DNA from: Pseudomonas allokribbensis | Lineage (GTDB): Bacteria > Pseudomonadota > Gammaproteobacteria > Pseudomonadales > Pseudomonadaceae | Assembly (NCBI RefSeq): GCF_014863605.1 | Contig: NZ_CP062252.1 | Location: 1,807,001-1,871,000, forward strand | Length of the DNA: 64,000 bases | Reading direction: 5' to 3' | Part shown: positions 48,870 to 58,470 of the stretch, one piece after another | Position numbering within the stretch: the stretch's first letter is position 1 | Layout of the letters: each line of letters begins with the position of its first letter | Position numbers and translations under genes: made by a program | The notes under the pieces: generated by a model | Seen by the model: the letters and a program-made list of their open reading frames with translations, nothing else | Database searches by the model: none | Told to the model about the DNA's origin: nothing

Positions 48870-49072
48870 CTTGTTTCAGGTGCTCTGTGACCGCTGTCGA
48901 CAGAGTGAAACAGGGAAGTCGGTGAGGATGGTCTTCAAGCGAAGAACCATCACGATCCCGGCGCTGCCCCCGCAACGGTAAATGAGTAAAAGCTGCGTCC
49001 GATGCCACTGCTGCAAAGCGGGAAGGCGCGCAGCCAGGCCAAGGCCGCTCATGAGCCCGGAGACCGGCCTGA
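48870..49072 (+). promoter_or_regulatory. Cobalamin (B12) riboswitch
   Basis: The ordered conserved words of the AdoCbl riboswitch are present: GGGAAGTCGGTG (48913-48924), CCCCCGCAACGGTAAATG (48967-48984), GCCACTG (49004-49010), GGGAAGGC (49020-49027) and the B12 box GAGCCCGGAGACCGGCC (49053-49069). It ends about 95 bases before the cobO start. When vitamin is abundant it should turn off the operon, in Gram-negatives usually by hiding the ribosome-binding site. I see no T-tailed terminator, which fits translational control. The rest of the 473-bp gap (48695-48869) shows no gene. Confidence 0.94.
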
Positions 49073-49167
49073 TCCATCCAGCGGCATCACGGTGGGCGAT
49101 GCCAGGCTTGTTGCCGTCTATTCTTGTGCCTGCCCGCCGTTATCCAGCCTCAACGGAGAGCTCCCCC

Positions 49168-49779
49168 ATGACTGATTCCCCCGAACGCGACGAGCGCCAT
49201 CTGGCGCGCATGCAGCGCAAAAAAGCCGTGATCGACGAGCGCATCGCCAATTCGCCAGACGAATGCGGCCTGGTGCTGGTGCTGACCGGCAATGGCAAAG
49301 GCAAAAGCAGCTCGGCGTTCGGCATGCTCGCCCGCGCCATGGGCCACGGCATGCAGTGCGGCGTGGTGCAGTTCATCAAGGGCCGCAACAGCACCGGGGA
49401 GGAGCTGTTCTTCCGCCGCTTCCCCGAGCAGGTACGTTTTCATGTGATGGGCGAAGGTTTCACCTGGGAAACCCAGGATCGCCAGCGCGACATCGCCGCT
49501 GCCGAAGCTGCATGGGAAGTGTCCCGCGAACTGCTGCGTGATCCGTCGATCGGTCTGGTGGTGCTCGATGAGCTGAACATCGCTCTCAAGCACGGTTACC
49601 TCGATCTGGATCAGGTGCTCAGCGATCTGCAGGCCCGTCCGCCGATGCAGCATGTGATCGTCACCGGCCGCGCTGCCAAGCCGGAAATGATCGAGATGGG
49701 CGACACCGTCACCGAAATGGGCATGATCAAACACGCCTTCCAGGCCGGTATCAAAGCGCAGAAAGGCGTCGAACTTTGA
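49168..49779 (+). CDS. cobO: Cob(I)alamin adenosyltransferase (CobO/BtuR type)
   Basis: A 203-residue ATP:corrinoid adenosyltransferase that adds the 5'-deoxyadenosyl ligand. The P-loop GNGKGKSSSA (41-50) lies after VLVLT. FIKGRNSTGEE, VLDELNIALKHGYLD and VIVTGRAAKPEMIEM are family motifs. A CGGAGAG ribosome-binding site precedes the ATG. It is the first gene of the ten-gene operon under the B12 riboswitch. The next start (TTG) overlaps its stop by 4 bp. Confidence 0.96.
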   Translation: MTDSPERDERHLARMQRKKAVIDERIANSPDECGLVLVLTGNGKGKSSSAFGMLARAMGHGMQCGVVQFIKGRNSTGEELFFRRFPEQVRFHVMGEGFTWETQDRQRDIAAAEAAWEVSRELLRDPSIGLVVLDELNIALKHGYLDLDQVLSDLQARPPMQHVIVTGRAAKPEMIEMGDTVTEMGMIKHAFQAGIKAQKGVEL

Positions 49780-51071
49780 ATCAACCACGTCACTGCCCGG
49801 CGGTATTGATCGCCGCGCCGGCCTCCGGCCAGGGCAAGACCACTGTCACCGCCGCGCTGGCCCGTCTGCACCGCAATCAGGGGCGCAAGGTTCGCGTATT
49901 CAAATGCGGCCCGGATTTTCTCGACCCGATGATCCTCGAGCGCGCCAGCGGTGCGCCGGTCTATCAACTGGACATGTGGATGGTCGGCGAGCAGGAAAGT
50001 CGACGTCTGTTGTGGGAAGCCGCCGCTGAAGCCGATCTGATCCTGATCGAAGGCGTGATGGGCTTGTTCGACGGCACACCGTCGAGCGCCGACCTGGCGC
50101 GGCATTTCGGCGTGCCGGTACTCGGCGTGATCGATGGCACGGCCATGGCCCAGACCTTCGGCGCCTTGGCGCTGGGTCTGGCGCGCTACCAGCCGGACCT
50201 GCCGTTCGCCGGCGTGCTGGCCAACCGCGTCGGCACCGTGCGCCATGCGCAGTTGCTCGAAGGCAGCCTCACTGAAGGTCTGCGCTGGTACGGCGCGTTG
50301 TCCCGGGAAACCGGGATAGAACTGCCAAGTCGCCATCTCGGTCTGGTGCAGGCCAGCGAACTCAATGACCTCGATGTGCGCCTCGACGCCGCCGCCGAAG
50401 CGCTGGCCAGCACTTGCGAGGTAGCGCTGCCACCGGCCGTCGAATTCGCCGCGCCTGAAATCGTCAAGACCGAAAGACTGCTCGAAGGCGTGCGGATTGC
50501 CGTCGCCCGTGACGAGGCGTTTGCCTTCACCTATGGCGCCAGTCTCGATCTGTTGCGGGCGATGGGCGCGGAGCTGAGTTTCTTCTCGCCGATCCGCGAT
50601 ACGCAATTGCCCGAGGCCGACAGCTTGTACCTGCCCGGCGGTTATCCGGAATTGCATCACGTTGCCTTGTCGCAGAACGCCTCCATGCTCGACGCGATCC
50701 GCGCGCATCACGCCGCCGGCAAACCGCTGCTAGCCGAGTGCGGCGGCATGCTGTATTTGCTCGATTCGTTGACCGATGTCGAAGGCACCCGCGCCGGACT
50801 GGTCGGTTTGCTCAATGGCGATGCGGTGATGCAAAAACGTCTGGCGGCGCTGGCTCTGCAATCGGTCGAACTGCCGGAAGGCTTGCTGCGCGGTCACACC
50901 TATCACCATTCCCTGACCACCACCGAACTGACACCCATTGCCCGTGGCCACAGCCCCAATGGCGGGCGCGGTGCCGAAGCGGTGTATCGGGAAGGGCGGA
51001 TGACCGCCTCGTACGTGCACTTTTACTTCCCGTCGAATCCGTCGGCGATTGCCGCACTGTTGGTGCCATGA
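49776..51071 (+). CDS. cobB: Cobyrinate a,c-diamide synthase
   Basis: A 431-residue glutamine amidotransferase (CbiA/CobB) that makes the a,c-diamide. The P-loop APASGQGKTTV (14-24) heads the synthetase domain, and the class-I amidotransferase Cys322 is in LAECGGMLYL. The TTG start overlaps the cobO stop (TTGA); no ATG gives a complete P-loop region, so TTG is the best start. The gene ends with ATGA shared with bluB. Confidence 0.94.
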   Translation: MNQPRHCPAVLIAAPASGQGKTTVTAALARLHRNQGRKVRVFKCGPDFLDPMILERASGAPVYQLDMWMVGEQESRRLLWEAAAEADLILIEGVMGLFDGTPSSADLARHFGVPVLGVIDGTAMAQTFGALALGLARYQPDLPFAGVLANRVGTVRHAQLLEGSLTEGLRWYGALSRETGIELPSRHLGLVQASELNDLDVRLDAAAEALASTCEVALPPAVEFAAPEIVKTERLLEGVRIAVARDEAFAFTYGASLDLLRAMGAELSFFSPIRDTQLPEADSLYLPGGYPELHHVALSQNASMLDAIRAHHAAGKPLLAECGGMLYLLDSLTDVEGTRAGLVGLLNGDAVMQKRLAALALQSVELPEGLLRGHTYHHSLTTTELTPIARGHSPNGGRGAEAVYREGRMTASYVHFYFPSNPSAIAALLVP

Positions 51072-51718
51072 CCGACAACGCATTCACTGAAGCCGAGCGC
51101 GAAGCGGTCTATCGCGCCATCGCCGAACGCCGCGACATGCGCCACTTCAGCGGCGGCACGGTCGAGCCTGAATTGCTGCGCCGATTGCTTGAAGCCGCAC
51201 ATCAGGCACCGAGCGTCGGTCTGATGCAGCCATGGCGCTTCATCCGTATCAGCGACCGCGCGCTGCGTGGCCAGATCCAGAACCTTGTTGAAGAAGAACG
51301 CGTACGCACCGCCGAGGCCCTCGGCGAGCGCAGTGACGAGTTCATGAAGCTCAAGGTCGAAGGCATCAACGACTGTGCGGAAGTGCTGGTCGCAGCCTTG
51401 ATGGACGATCGCGAGCGACACATTTTTGGCCGCCGCACGCTGCCGGAAATGGACATGGCCTCATTGTCCTGCGCGATCCAGAACCTGTGGCTGGCGGCGC
51501 GCGCCGAAGGCCTGGGCATGGGCTGGGTGTCGCTGTTCGAACCGCAGGCGCTGGCCGATCTGCTGAAACTGCCGGCCGGGGCCAAGCCGCTGGCGGTTCT
51601 GTGTCTGGGACCGGTCAAGGAATTCTATCCGGCGCCGATGCTGGTACTCGAAGGGTGGGCGCAGGCGCGTCCGCTCAATGAGCTGCTGTATGAAAATTTC
51701 TGGGGAGTGAGTCAATGA
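51068..51718 (+). CDS. bluB: 5,6-dimethylbenzimidazole synthase
   Basis: A 216-residue flavin-destructase. It cleaves FMNH2 with oxygen to yield DMB, the lower ligand of B12. It has the nitroreductase-like fold: [34 protein letters not shown], and late [15 protein letters not shown]. The start overlaps cobB and the stop overlaps cobD by ATGA junctions. Its place in the operon shows the cell makes its own DMB aerobically. Confidence 0.94.
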   Translation: MTDNAFTEAEREAVYRAIAERRDMRHFSGGTVEPELLRRLLEAAHQAPSVGLMQPWRFIRISDRALRGQIQNLVEEERVRTAEALGERSDEFMKLKVEGINDCAEVLVAALMDDRERHIFGRRTLPEMDMASLSCAIQNLWLAARAEGLGMGWVSLFEPQALADLLKLPAGAKPLAVLCLGPVKEFYPAPMLVLEGWAQARPLNELLYENFWGVSQ

Positions 51719-52623
51719 GTATGGCGTTGTTGAGTGTCGCCGCGGTCGCGCTGGATGCGCTGCTGGGTGAACCGAAACGCTGGCATCCGCTGGTGGCGTT
51801 CGGCAATTTCGCCGGGCGCATCGAGCAACGTTTCAATAGCGGTGGTCGCGGCTGGCGCAGCCATGGCGTCACCGCGTGGGTGATCGCGGTGCTGCCGCTG
51901 ACCCTGCTGGCCACGGCATTGTCCTGGGCGCCGTATGTGGGCTGGGTGGTCGAGATTCTCGCGCTGTATTGCGCCCTCGGCATGCGCAGTCTCGGCGAGC
52001 ACGTCGAGCCGGTGGCCAAGGCCCTGCGCAGCGATGATCTGGAAGAAGCGCGCAAACGCGTGGGTTATCTGGTCAGCCGTCAGACCAGTGAACTGGACAG
52101 CACCGCTGTCGCCCGCGCCGCCACTGAATCGGTACTGGAGAACGGCAGCGATGCCGTGTTCGCCGCACTGTTCTGGTTTGTCGTGGCCGGTGCGCCGGGC
52201 GTGGTGCTCTATCGTCTGAGCAATACGCTCGACGCGATGTGGGGCTATCGCAACGAACGCTTCGAGCGTTTCGGCTGGGCGGCGGCGAAGATCGACGACG
52301 TCCTCAACTACATTCCTGCGCGGCTGGTGGCGTTGACCTACGCGCTGCTGGGCAAGACCCGACTGGCGCTGAAATGCTGGCGCACCCAGGCGCCGAAATG
52401 GGACAGCCCGAACGCAGGCCCGGTGATGGCTGCCGGTGCGGGTGCGCTGGGCGTCGAGTTGGGCGGGCCGGCGATCTATCACGGCGAGCTGCACGAGCGT
52501 CCGCAACTGGGCGAAGGCACGCCAGCCGACGCCGATTCCATCGATCGCGGCTGGCAATTGGTCCAGCGCGGGGTATGGTTATGGCTGCTGATTCTCTGCG
52601 TGGGGGCTGAATTCTATGCTTGA
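51715..52623 (+). CDS. cobD: Adenosylcobinamide-phosphate synthase (CobD/CbiB)
   Basis: A 302-residue inner-membrane enzyme attaching aminopropanol phosphate to adenosylcobyric acid. It has the start [39 protein letters not shown], and [23 protein letters not shown], all CbiB motifs, with hydrophobic segments near 55-80, 140-165 and at the end. ATGA overlap upstream. The stop overlaps the next gene by 8 bp. Confidence 0.94.
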   Translation: MSMALLSVAAVALDALLGEPKRWHPLVAFGNFAGRIEQRFNSGGRGWRSHGVTAWVIAVLPLTLLATALSWAPYVGWVVEILALYCALGMRSLGEHVEPVAKALRSDDLEEARKRVGYLVSRQTSELDSTAVARAATESVLENGSDAVFAALFWFVVAGAPGVVLYRLSNTLDAMWGYRNERFERFGWAAAKIDDVLNYIPARLVALTYALLGKTRLALKCWRTQAPKWDSPNAGPVMAAGAGALGVELGGPAIYHGELHERPQLGEGTPADADSIDRGWQLVQRGVWLWLLILCVGAEFYA

Positions 52624-53626
52624 GCACGGTGGCCGGCTGCGCAGGGCGGCGCTCGAATACGGCATCGCTGAAGAAGACTGGCTCGACTTGTCCACTGGCC
52701 TCGCGCCATGGCCGTTTCCGGTTCCGGACATTCCGCTGCGGGCGTGGGCGCGCTTGCCGGAAACCGATGACGGCCTGGAGCAGGCGGCGTGCGACTACTA
52801 CGGTGCCGCGCAAGTGTTGCCGGTGGCCGGTTCGCAGATGGCCATTCAGTTGCTGCCGCGTTTGCGCCGGGCCGGCAAGGTCGGCGTGTTGTCGCCGTGT
52901 TATGCCGAGCATGCCGAAGCCTGGCGGCGCAGTGGTTACATCGTGCGCGAAGTGCTGGAGCAGGAAGTCGATTTCTTCCTCGACAGCCTCGATGTGTTGG
53001 TGGTGGTCAACCCGAACAACCCCACCGGCCTGAGCCTGACCCCGGCGCGCTTGCTCGACTGGCATGCGCGGCTGGCCCAGCGCGGTGGCTGGCTGGTGGT
53101 CGACGAAGCGTTCATGGACAACACGCCGCAGTTGAGCCTGGCTCCGCATGCGCATCAGGTCGGACTGATCGTGTTGCGTTCGTTCGGCAAGTTTTTCGGC
53201 CTGGCCGGTGTGCGGCTGGGGTTCGTGCTGGCCGAGCGCAAGTTGCTCCGGTTGCTGGCCGAGCAGGTCGGACCCTGGGCCGTCAGCGGGCCGACCCGCG
53301 TGTTGGGTCAAACCTGCCTGCAAGACACCGAAGGTCATACCCGCCAGCGGATCCGCAGTGACGAGGTCAGTGAACGGCTGGCTGCGCTGCTCGAACGCTA
53401 CGGCTTCAAACCTCAGGGTGGTTGCGCGCTGTTTCAGTGGTTGATCACCGAACACGCCGCCGCGCTGCACGAGTTCATGGCCCGCCGGGGCATTCTCCTG
53501 CGCCTCTTCGCGCACAACAGCAGTCTGCGTTTCGGCCTGCCCGCCAACGCCGCCGATGAAGCGCGTCTTGAGCAAGCTCTGCAAGCCTTCGCCCTGGACC
53601 GCTCTATGGAAAACCAACCAGCATGA
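52616..53626 (+). CDS. cobC: L-threonine-O-3-phosphate decarboxylase (CobC/CobD type)
   Basis: A 336-residue PLP enzyme of fold type I that produces (R)-1-amino-2-propanol phosphate for the nucleotide loop. It has [32 protein letters not shown], and the PLP lysine K192 in [16 protein letters not shown]. It begins inside the end of cobD (8-bp overlap) and ends with ATGA into cobQ. Naming follows the P. denitrificans scheme. Confidence 0.93.
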   Translation: MLEHGGRLRRAALEYGIAEEDWLDLSTGLAPWPFPVPDIPLRAWARLPETDDGLEQAACDYYGAAQVLPVAGSQMAIQLLPRLRRAGKVGVLSPCYAEHAEAWRRSGYIVREVLEQEVDFFLDSLDVLVVVNPNNPTGLSLTPARLLDWHARLAQRGGWLVVDEAFMDNTPQLSLAPHAHQVGLIVLRSFGKFFGLAGVRLGFVLAERKLLRLLAEQVGPWAVSGPTRVLGQTCLQDTEGHTRQRIRSDEVSERLAALLERYGFKPQGGCALFQWLITEHAAALHEFMARRGILLRLFAHNSSLRFGLPANAADEARLEQALQAFALDRSMENQPA

Positions 53627-55089
53627 CCACATTAATGGTGCAGGGCACCACCTCCGACGCCGGCAAAAGCACGCTGGTGACGGCACTGTGCCGCTGGGCA
53701 ACCCGTCAGGGCGTTGCCGTGGTGCCGTTCAAACCGCAGAACATGGCGCTCAACAGCGCGGTGACTGCCGACGGTGGCGAAATCGGTCGGGCGCAAGCGG
53801 TGCAGGCGCAAGCCGCTCACCTTGAGCCACACACCGACATGAATCCCGTGCTGCTCAAGCCCAACAGTGACACTGGCGCTCAGGTCATCATCCACGGTCG
53901 CGCGGTCACCAGCATGAACGCCGTCGCCTATCACGACTACAAAGCCATCGCCATGCAGGCCGTGCTCGCCTCTCATGAGCGCTTGAGCGCCGCCTATCCG
54001 CTGGTGATGGTCGAGGGCGCGGGTTCGCCGGCAGAGATCAACCTGCGTGCCGGCGATATCGCCAACATGGGCTTCGCCGAAGCGGTGGATTGCCCGGTGT
54101 TGCTGATTGCCGACATCAACCGTGGCGGCGTGTTTGCCCATCTGGTCGGCACGCTGGAACTGCTGGCGCCGAGTGAACAGGCGCGGGTGAAGGGCTTCAT
54201 CATCAATCGTTTTCGCGGCGATATCGCCTTGCTGCAACCGGGCCTCGACTGGCTGGAGCAGCGCACCGGCAAACCAGTGGTGGGCGTGCTGCCGTACGTG
54301 ATGGACCTGCATCTGGAGGCCGAGGACGGCATCGATCAGCGCCAGACCGACAAGGCCGAGCAAGTCTTGAAAGTGGTGGTGCCGGTGCTGCCGCGCATCA
54401 GCAACCACACCGATTTCGATCCGCTGCGGCTGCATCCGCAGGTGGATCTGCAATTCATCGGCCCGGGGCAAGCGATTCCGCCGGCCGATCTGATCATCCT
54501 GCCGGGCTCGAAAAGCGTGCGCAGCGATCTTGCGTATCTGCGCGCCAATGGCTGGGAAACCGCCATCAGCCGACATCTTCGTTACGGCGGCAAGCTGCTG
54601 GGAATCTGCGGCGGTCTGCAAATGCTCGGCGAGCAGGTCCATGATCCGCTGGGCCTTGAAGGCGCGCCGGGTTCCAGTGCCGGTCTGGGGCTGCTGGCGT
54701 TTGAAACGCAGCTCGAAGCCGAGAAGCAATTGCGCAATGTGCGCGGGCGTCTGGCGCTGGAAGATGCCGAGGTTAGCGGTTATGAAATTCATGCCGGCGT
54801 GACCACGGGAGCTGCGCTGGAAAACGCCGCTGTGCATCTGGACGACGGCCGCTGCGACGGCGCGCAAAGTCTCGACGGGCAGATTTTCGGCACCTACCTG
54901 CATGGCCTGTTCGAATCGCCGGCGGCCAGTGCGGCGCTGTTGCGCTGGGCCGGTCTGAACGATGTGCAGGAGGTGGATTACCACGGCCTGCGCGAACGCG
55001 ACATCGAGCGGTTGGCGGATCTGGTGGAGAAGCATCTGGATACCGGGCTGTTACGTGAACTCTGTGGAATGTCCCCATGCTCCAACTGA
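53623..55089 (+). CDS. cobQ: Cobyric acid synthase
   Basis: A 488-residue amidotransferase that adds four amides to adenosylcobyrinic acid a,c-diamide. The N-terminal P-loop is [16 protein letters not shown], followed by [11 protein letters not shown] and the [10 protein letters not shown] motif. The class-I amidotransferase part has Cys329 in [12 protein letters not shown] and a late histidine in GTYLHGLFE. The end overlaps cobU by 13 bp. Confidence 0.96.
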   Translation: MTTLMVQGTTSDAGKSTLVTALCRWATRQGVAVVPFKPQNMALNSAVTADGGEIGRAQAVQAQAAHLEPHTDMNPVLLKPNSDTGAQVIIHGRAVTSMNAVAYHDYKAIAMQAVLASHERLSAAYPLVMVEGAGSPAEINLRAGDIANMGFAEAVDCPVLLIADINRGGVFAHLVGTLELLAPSEQARVKGFIINRFRGDIALLQPGLDWLEQRTGKPVVGVLPYVMDLHLEAEDGIDQRQTDKAEQVLKVVVPVLPRISNHTDFDPLRLHPQVDLQFIGPGQAIPPADLIILPGSKSVRSDLAYLRANGWETAISRHLRYGGKLLGICGGLQMLGEQVHDPLGLEGAPGSSAGLGLLAFETQLEAEKQLRNVRGRLALEDAEVSGYEIHAGVTTGAALENAAVHLDDGRCDGAQSLDGQIFGTYLHGLFESPAASAALLRWAGLNDVQEVDYHGLRERDIERLADLVEKHLDTGLLRELCGMSPCSN

Positions 55090-55598
55090 TCCTCGGCGGC
55101 GCCCGCTCCGGCAAAAGTCGCCTGGCTGAAAAACTCGCCACTGACAGCGCGCTGGCCGTGACGTACATCGCCACCAGTCAGCCGCTGGATGGCGAGATGA
55201 ATGAACGCGTCGCTCATCACCGCGCCCGTCGTCCCGCCGAATGGGCGTTGATCGAAGAGCCGCTGGAGCTGGCCCGGGTCCTGCGCGAAACCGCCAGTGC
55301 CGAACGTTGCCTGCTGGTGGATTGCCTGACCCTGTGGCTGACCAATCTGCTGATGCTCGAAGACGCCGAACGCCTCGCTGCCGAACGCGAAGCCCTGCTC
55401 GAATGCCTGGCGTCGCTGCCGGGTGAAATCATTTTTGTCAGCAACGAGACCGGAATGGGTGTCGTGCCGCTGGGCGAATTGACTCGCCGCTACGTCGATG
55501 AAGCCGGTTGGCTGCATCAAGCTCTGGCCGAGCGTTGTCAGCGAGTCGTCCTGACGGTTGCCGGCCTGCCCCTGACTCTGAAAGGACCTGCGTTATGA
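55077..55598 (+). CDS. cobU: Adenosylcobinamide kinase / cobinamide-phosphate guanylyltransferase
   Basis: A 173-residue bifunctional enzyme (CobU/CobP) that activates cobinamide for addition of the nucleotide base. The P-loop [15 protein letters not shown] is at residues 4-18. [26 protein letters not shown] contains the guanylated histidine area, and [22 protein letters not shown] is the C-terminal signature. It overlaps cobQ by 13 bp and cobT by 4 bp. Confidence 0.95.
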   Translation: MLQLILGGARSGKSRLAEKLATDSALAVTYIATSQPLDGEMNERVAHHRARRPAEWALIEEPLELARVLRETASAERCLLVDCLTLWLTNLLMLEDAERLAAEREALLECLASLPGEIIFVSNETGMGVVPLGELTRRYVDEAGWLHQALAERCQRVVLTVAGLPLTLKGPAL

Positions 55599-56650
55599 CC
55601 CAAGCCTGGTGGCTGAACCCGTGCAAACCGGTGGATACGGACGCCGTTGAAAACGCGGCGGCGCGTCAGCAGCAATTGACCAAACCCGCCGGCTCCCTCG
55701 GGCAGCTCGAATCGGTGGCGGTGCAACTGGCCGGATTGCAGGGCCAGATCAAACCGCGCCTCGATCAGGTCTGGATCGCGATTTTTGCCGGTGACCACGG
55801 CGTTGTGGCCGAAGGGGTTTCCGCGTTCCCGCAGGAAGTCACCGGGCAGATGCTGCTGAACTTCGTCAGCGGCGGCGCGGCGATCAGCGTGCTGGCGCGA
55901 CAACTCGGCGCGCAGCTGGAAGTGGTGGATCTGGGCACCGTTACCCCGTCGCTGAATCTTCCGGGCGTGCGTCATCTGAACATCGGCCCGGGCACGGCGA
56001 ATTTCGCCAAGTGCCCGGCGATGACTTCGGCTCAGGGCGAGTTGGCCCTGCAAGCCGGCCGCGACAGCGTGCTGCGCGCGAAGGCGGCGGGTGCGCAACT
56101 GTTCATCGGTGGCGAAATGGGCATCGGCAACACCACGGCTGCCAGTGCGCTGGCCTGTGCGCTGCTCGATTGCCCGGTGGTTCATCTGACCGGTCCCGGC
56201 ACCGGGCTGAATGCCGACGGCGTCAGCCACAAGGCGCAGGTGATCGAGCGGGCACTGGCGCTGCACGCGGCGCAGCGCGGTGATGCGTTGCAGACCCTGT
56301 TCAATCTCGGTGGCTTCGAGATTGCGGCGCTGGTGGGCGCGTATCTCGCTTGTGCTCAGGAAGGTGTCGCGGTGCTGGTGGACGGTTTCATCTGCACGGT
56401 TGCGGCGTTGGTGGCGGTGCGGCTGAATCCGGCCTGCCGTGAATGGCTGCTGTTCGGGCATCGCGGTGCCGAACCGGGTCATCGTCATGTGCTGGAAACC
56501 CTCAGTGCCGAACCGCTGCTCGAATTGGGCCTGCGTCTGGGCGAGGGCAGTGGCGCGGCGCTGGCGGTGCCGTTGCTGCGTCTGGCCTGCGATCTGCACG
56601 GCCAGATGGCGACCTTCGCCGAAGCCGCGGTAGCGGATCGCCCGGCATGA
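55595..56650 (+). CDS. cobT: Nicotinate-nucleotide:DMB phosphoribosyltransferase
   Basis: A 351-residue enzyme activating DMB to alpha-ribazole phosphate. It has [57 protein letters not shown] and the C-terminal catalytic-glutamate motif [16 protein letters not shown]. The ATG was set at the ATGA junction with cobU; upstream frames run inside cobU. Confidence 0.96.
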   Translation: MTQAWWLNPCKPVDTDAVENAAARQQQLTKPAGSLGQLESVAVQLAGLQGQIKPRLDQVWIAIFAGDHGVVAEGVSAFPQEVTGQMLLNFVSGGAAISVLARQLGAQLEVVDLGTVTPSLNLPGVRHLNIGPGTANFAKCPAMTSAQGELALQAGRDSVLRAKAAGAQLFIGGEMGIGNTTAASALACALLDCPVVHLTGPGTGLNADGVSHKAQVIERALALHAAQRGDALQTLFNLGGFEIAALVGAYLACAQEGVAVLVDGFICTVAALVAVRLNPACREWLLFGHRGAEPGHRHVLETLSAEPLLELGLRLGEGSGAALAVPLLRLACDLHGQMATFAEAAVADRPA

Positions 56651-57222
56651 CCTTGCATCTGGACCTGCTGCGCCACGGTGAAACCGAACTCGGCGGCGGC
56701 CTGCGCGGCAGTCTCGACGATGCACTGACCGAAAAGGGCTGGGCACAGATGCGCGAGGCGGTGATCGGGCAGGGGCCGTGGGATCGGCTGGTCAGTTCGC
56801 CGTTGCAGCGTTGCGCGCGATTCGCTGAAGAGTTGGGTGCGCAACGGGATCTGTCGGTATCTCTGGACAAGGATCTGCAAGAGCTGCATTTCGGTGCCTG
56901 GGAAGGGCAGAGCGCAGCGGCGTTGATGGAAACCGATGCCGAAGCGCTTGGGCTGTTCTGGGCAGATCCGTATGGGTTTACCCCGCCGCAGGGGGAGCCG
57001 GTCAGCGATTTCTCCGCGCGAGTGCTGGCGGCGGTCATGCGCTTGCACGCGGCGCATGCGGGAGAGCGGGTGTTGCTGGTCAGTCATGGCGGCGTCATGC
57101 GTCTGTTGCTGGCTCGTGCCCGTGGGTTGCCCCGTGAGCAGTTGCTCAATGTCGAAGTCGGTCATGGCGCGTTGTTTTCGCTGATCGTTGAGGCTGATGG
57201 TTCGCTCAAGGAAGTACGCTGA
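56647..57222 (+). CDS. Alpha-ribazole phosphatase (histidine phosphatase family)
   Basis: A 191-residue phosphatase of the phosphoglycerate-mutase fold. The phospho-histidine motif is [12 protein letters not shown], then [14 protein letters not shown], and the second histidine in [13 protein letters not shown]. It removes the phosphate from alpha-ribazole phosphate, or from the final cobalamin phosphate. It begins at an ATGA overlap with cobT and ends one base before cobS. The Salmonella name is cobC; I leave the symbol empty to avoid a clash with the decarboxylase gene here. Confidence 0.9.
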   Translation: MTLHLDLLRHGETELGGGLRGSLDDALTEKGWAQMREAVIGQGPWDRLVSSPLQRCARFAEELGAQRDLSVSLDKDLQELHFGAWEGQSAAALMETDAEALGLFWADPYGFTPPQGEPVSDFSARVLAAVMRLHAAHAGERVLLVSHGGVMRLLLARARGLPREQLLNVEVGHGALFSLIVEADGSLKEVR

Positions 57223-57223
57223 C

Positions 57224-57955
57224 ATGCTGCCCCTGTGGATCGCCCTGCAATTTCTCAGCAGCCTGCCGATTCGTCTGCCGGGCATGCCAGCGCCTGAAGA
57301 ACTCGGCCGCTCGCTGCTGTTTTATCCGCTGGTGGGATTGCTGTTCGGCGTAATTCTCTGGGCGCTGAACGTTGCGTTGGCTGGCGCGCCGTTGCTGCTG
57401 CATGCCGCGTTGTTGCTGACGGTGTGGGTGCTGCTCAGCGGCGCGTTGCACCTTGATGGATTGGCGGACAGCGCCGATGCGTGGCTCGGCGGTTTCGGTG
57501 ATCGCGAGCGTACGCTGACGATCATGAAGGATCCGCGCAGCGGGCCGATCGCGGTGGTGACGCTGGTGCTGGTGTTGCTGCTCAAGTACGCCGCGCTACT
57601 GGCGTTGATCGAGCAAAAACAAGGCCTGGCGTTGATCATTGTGCCGCTACTTGGGCGGGCGGCACTGCTCGGACTGTTCCTCACCACAACCTATGTGCGG
57701 GCTGGCGGGTTGGGGCAGGCGCTGGCCGATCATCTGCCGCGCAAAGCGGGTTGGCAGGTGCTGGCGATGAGTGCGGCGGCGTGCGTGTTGATTGCCGGGT
57801 TCAATGCTGTCGTGGCGCTGCTGCTTTCGGTCGTCGTGTTCATCTGGCTGCGGCATTTGATGGTGCGGCGACTGGGCGGAACCACGGGCGATACGGCCGG
57901 CGCACTGCTGGAATTGCTGGAGATGTCAGTGCTGGTCGGGCTGGCCTTGTTTTGA
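57224..57955 (+). CDS. cobS: Adenosylcobinamide-GDP ribazoletransferase (cobalamin synthase)
   Basis: A 243-residue polytopic membrane enzyme joining cobinamide-GDP and alpha-ribazole, the last step of B12 synthesis. The metal-binding motif GALHLDGLADSADAWLGG and FLTTTYVRAGGLGQALADH are CobS marks. About six helices follow. Its ATG has AAGGAAG upstream. It closes the operon; 56 bp later the MarR gene begins. Confidence 0.94.
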   Translation: MLPLWIALQFLSSLPIRLPGMPAPEELGRSLLFYPLVGLLFGVILWALNVALAGAPLLLHAALLLTVWVLLSGALHLDGLADSADAWLGGFGDRERTLTIMKDPRSGPIAVVTLVLVLLLKYAALLALIEQKQGLALIIVPLLGRAALLGLFLTTTYVRAGGLGQALADHLPRKAGWQVLAMSAAACVLIAGFNAVVALLLSVVVFIWLRHLMVRRLGGTTGDTAGALLELLEMSVLVGLALF

Positions 57956-57992
57956 TAAGTAACTTTGATCTGTAACTTGATTTAACACAGTC

Positions 57993-58008
57993 GCGGGTAT
58001 ATACACGC
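57993..58008. promoter_or_regulatory. MarR-type operator, marR copy
   Basis: GCGGGTATATACACGC is a near-perfect 16-bp palindrome (one pair off) ending 3 bp before the marR ATG. It matches the second copy in front of the MFS gene except for one base, so the MarR protein most likely binds both. Confidence 0.72.
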
Positions 58009-58011
58009 ATC

Positions 58012-58416
58012 ATGCTTCCTTCTCAGTGTTTGTGCACCAACCTGCGTCGCGCCGCGCGTGGCGTCAGCAGGCATTACGACGGCGCTCTCGACGGCTTCGG
58101 GATCAACGTTGCCCAGTATTCTCTGCTGTGCAACCTGCAGCGTCTGGATCAACCGAGCATTTCCGAACTGGCCGAGGCCATGGGTCTGGATCGCAGCACC
58201 CTCGGACGCAATCTGCGGGTGCTGGAAGGCGAAGGTCTCGTGGCGCTGGCCGAAGGCGAAGACATGCGCAACCGCATCGTCCGGCTCACCGAAACTGGCG
58301 CACAACGTCTGGCAGCGGCCCTGCCGGCCTGGGAAGCGGCGCAACAGCGGTTGATCGACCGACTGGGTGCCGAGAAGCGTGAAACCTTGCTGCGGCTATT
58401 GGATGAACTGGCCTGA
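58012..58416 (+). CDS. MarR-family transcriptional regulator
   Basis: A 134-residue winged-helix regulator. The recognition segment is ISELAEAMGLDRSTLGRNLRVLEGEGLVALAEGEDMRNR (about 45-85), with the DRN-type wing typical of the family. Helices at both ends form the dimer. The start lies directly behind the palindrome and has no classical ribosome-binding site, so either the transcript is nearly leaderless or the palindrome's region doubles as its control element. It likely represses itself and the following MFS gene. Confidence 0.85.
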   Translation: MLPSQCLCTNLRRAARGVSRHYDGALDGFGINVAQYSLLCNLQRLDQPSISELAEAMGLDRSTLGRNLRVLEGEGLVALAEGEDMRNRIVRLTETGAQRLAAALPAWEAAQQRLIDRLGAEKRETLLRLLDELA

Positions 58417-58429
58417 GGGCCGGTTTTTT
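58408..58429 (+). terminator. Compact terminator overlapping the marR stop codon
   Basis: CTGGCC, loop TGAG (which contains the stop codon), GGCCGG, then T6. It suggests marR has its own transcript, separate from the MFS gene. Confidence 0.75.
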
Positions 58430-58439
58430 CCGAATCTAA

Positions 58440-58455
58440 GCGGGTATATACCCGC
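58440..58455. promoter_or_regulatory. MarR-type operator, MFS gene copy
   Basis: GCGGGTATATACCCGC is a perfect 16-bp palindrome 15 bp before the MFS gene's ATG. The same word lies before marR. The TATATA centre may overlap a -10 element. Confidence 0.78.
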
Positions 58456-58470
58456 GACTGGAGAATAACA

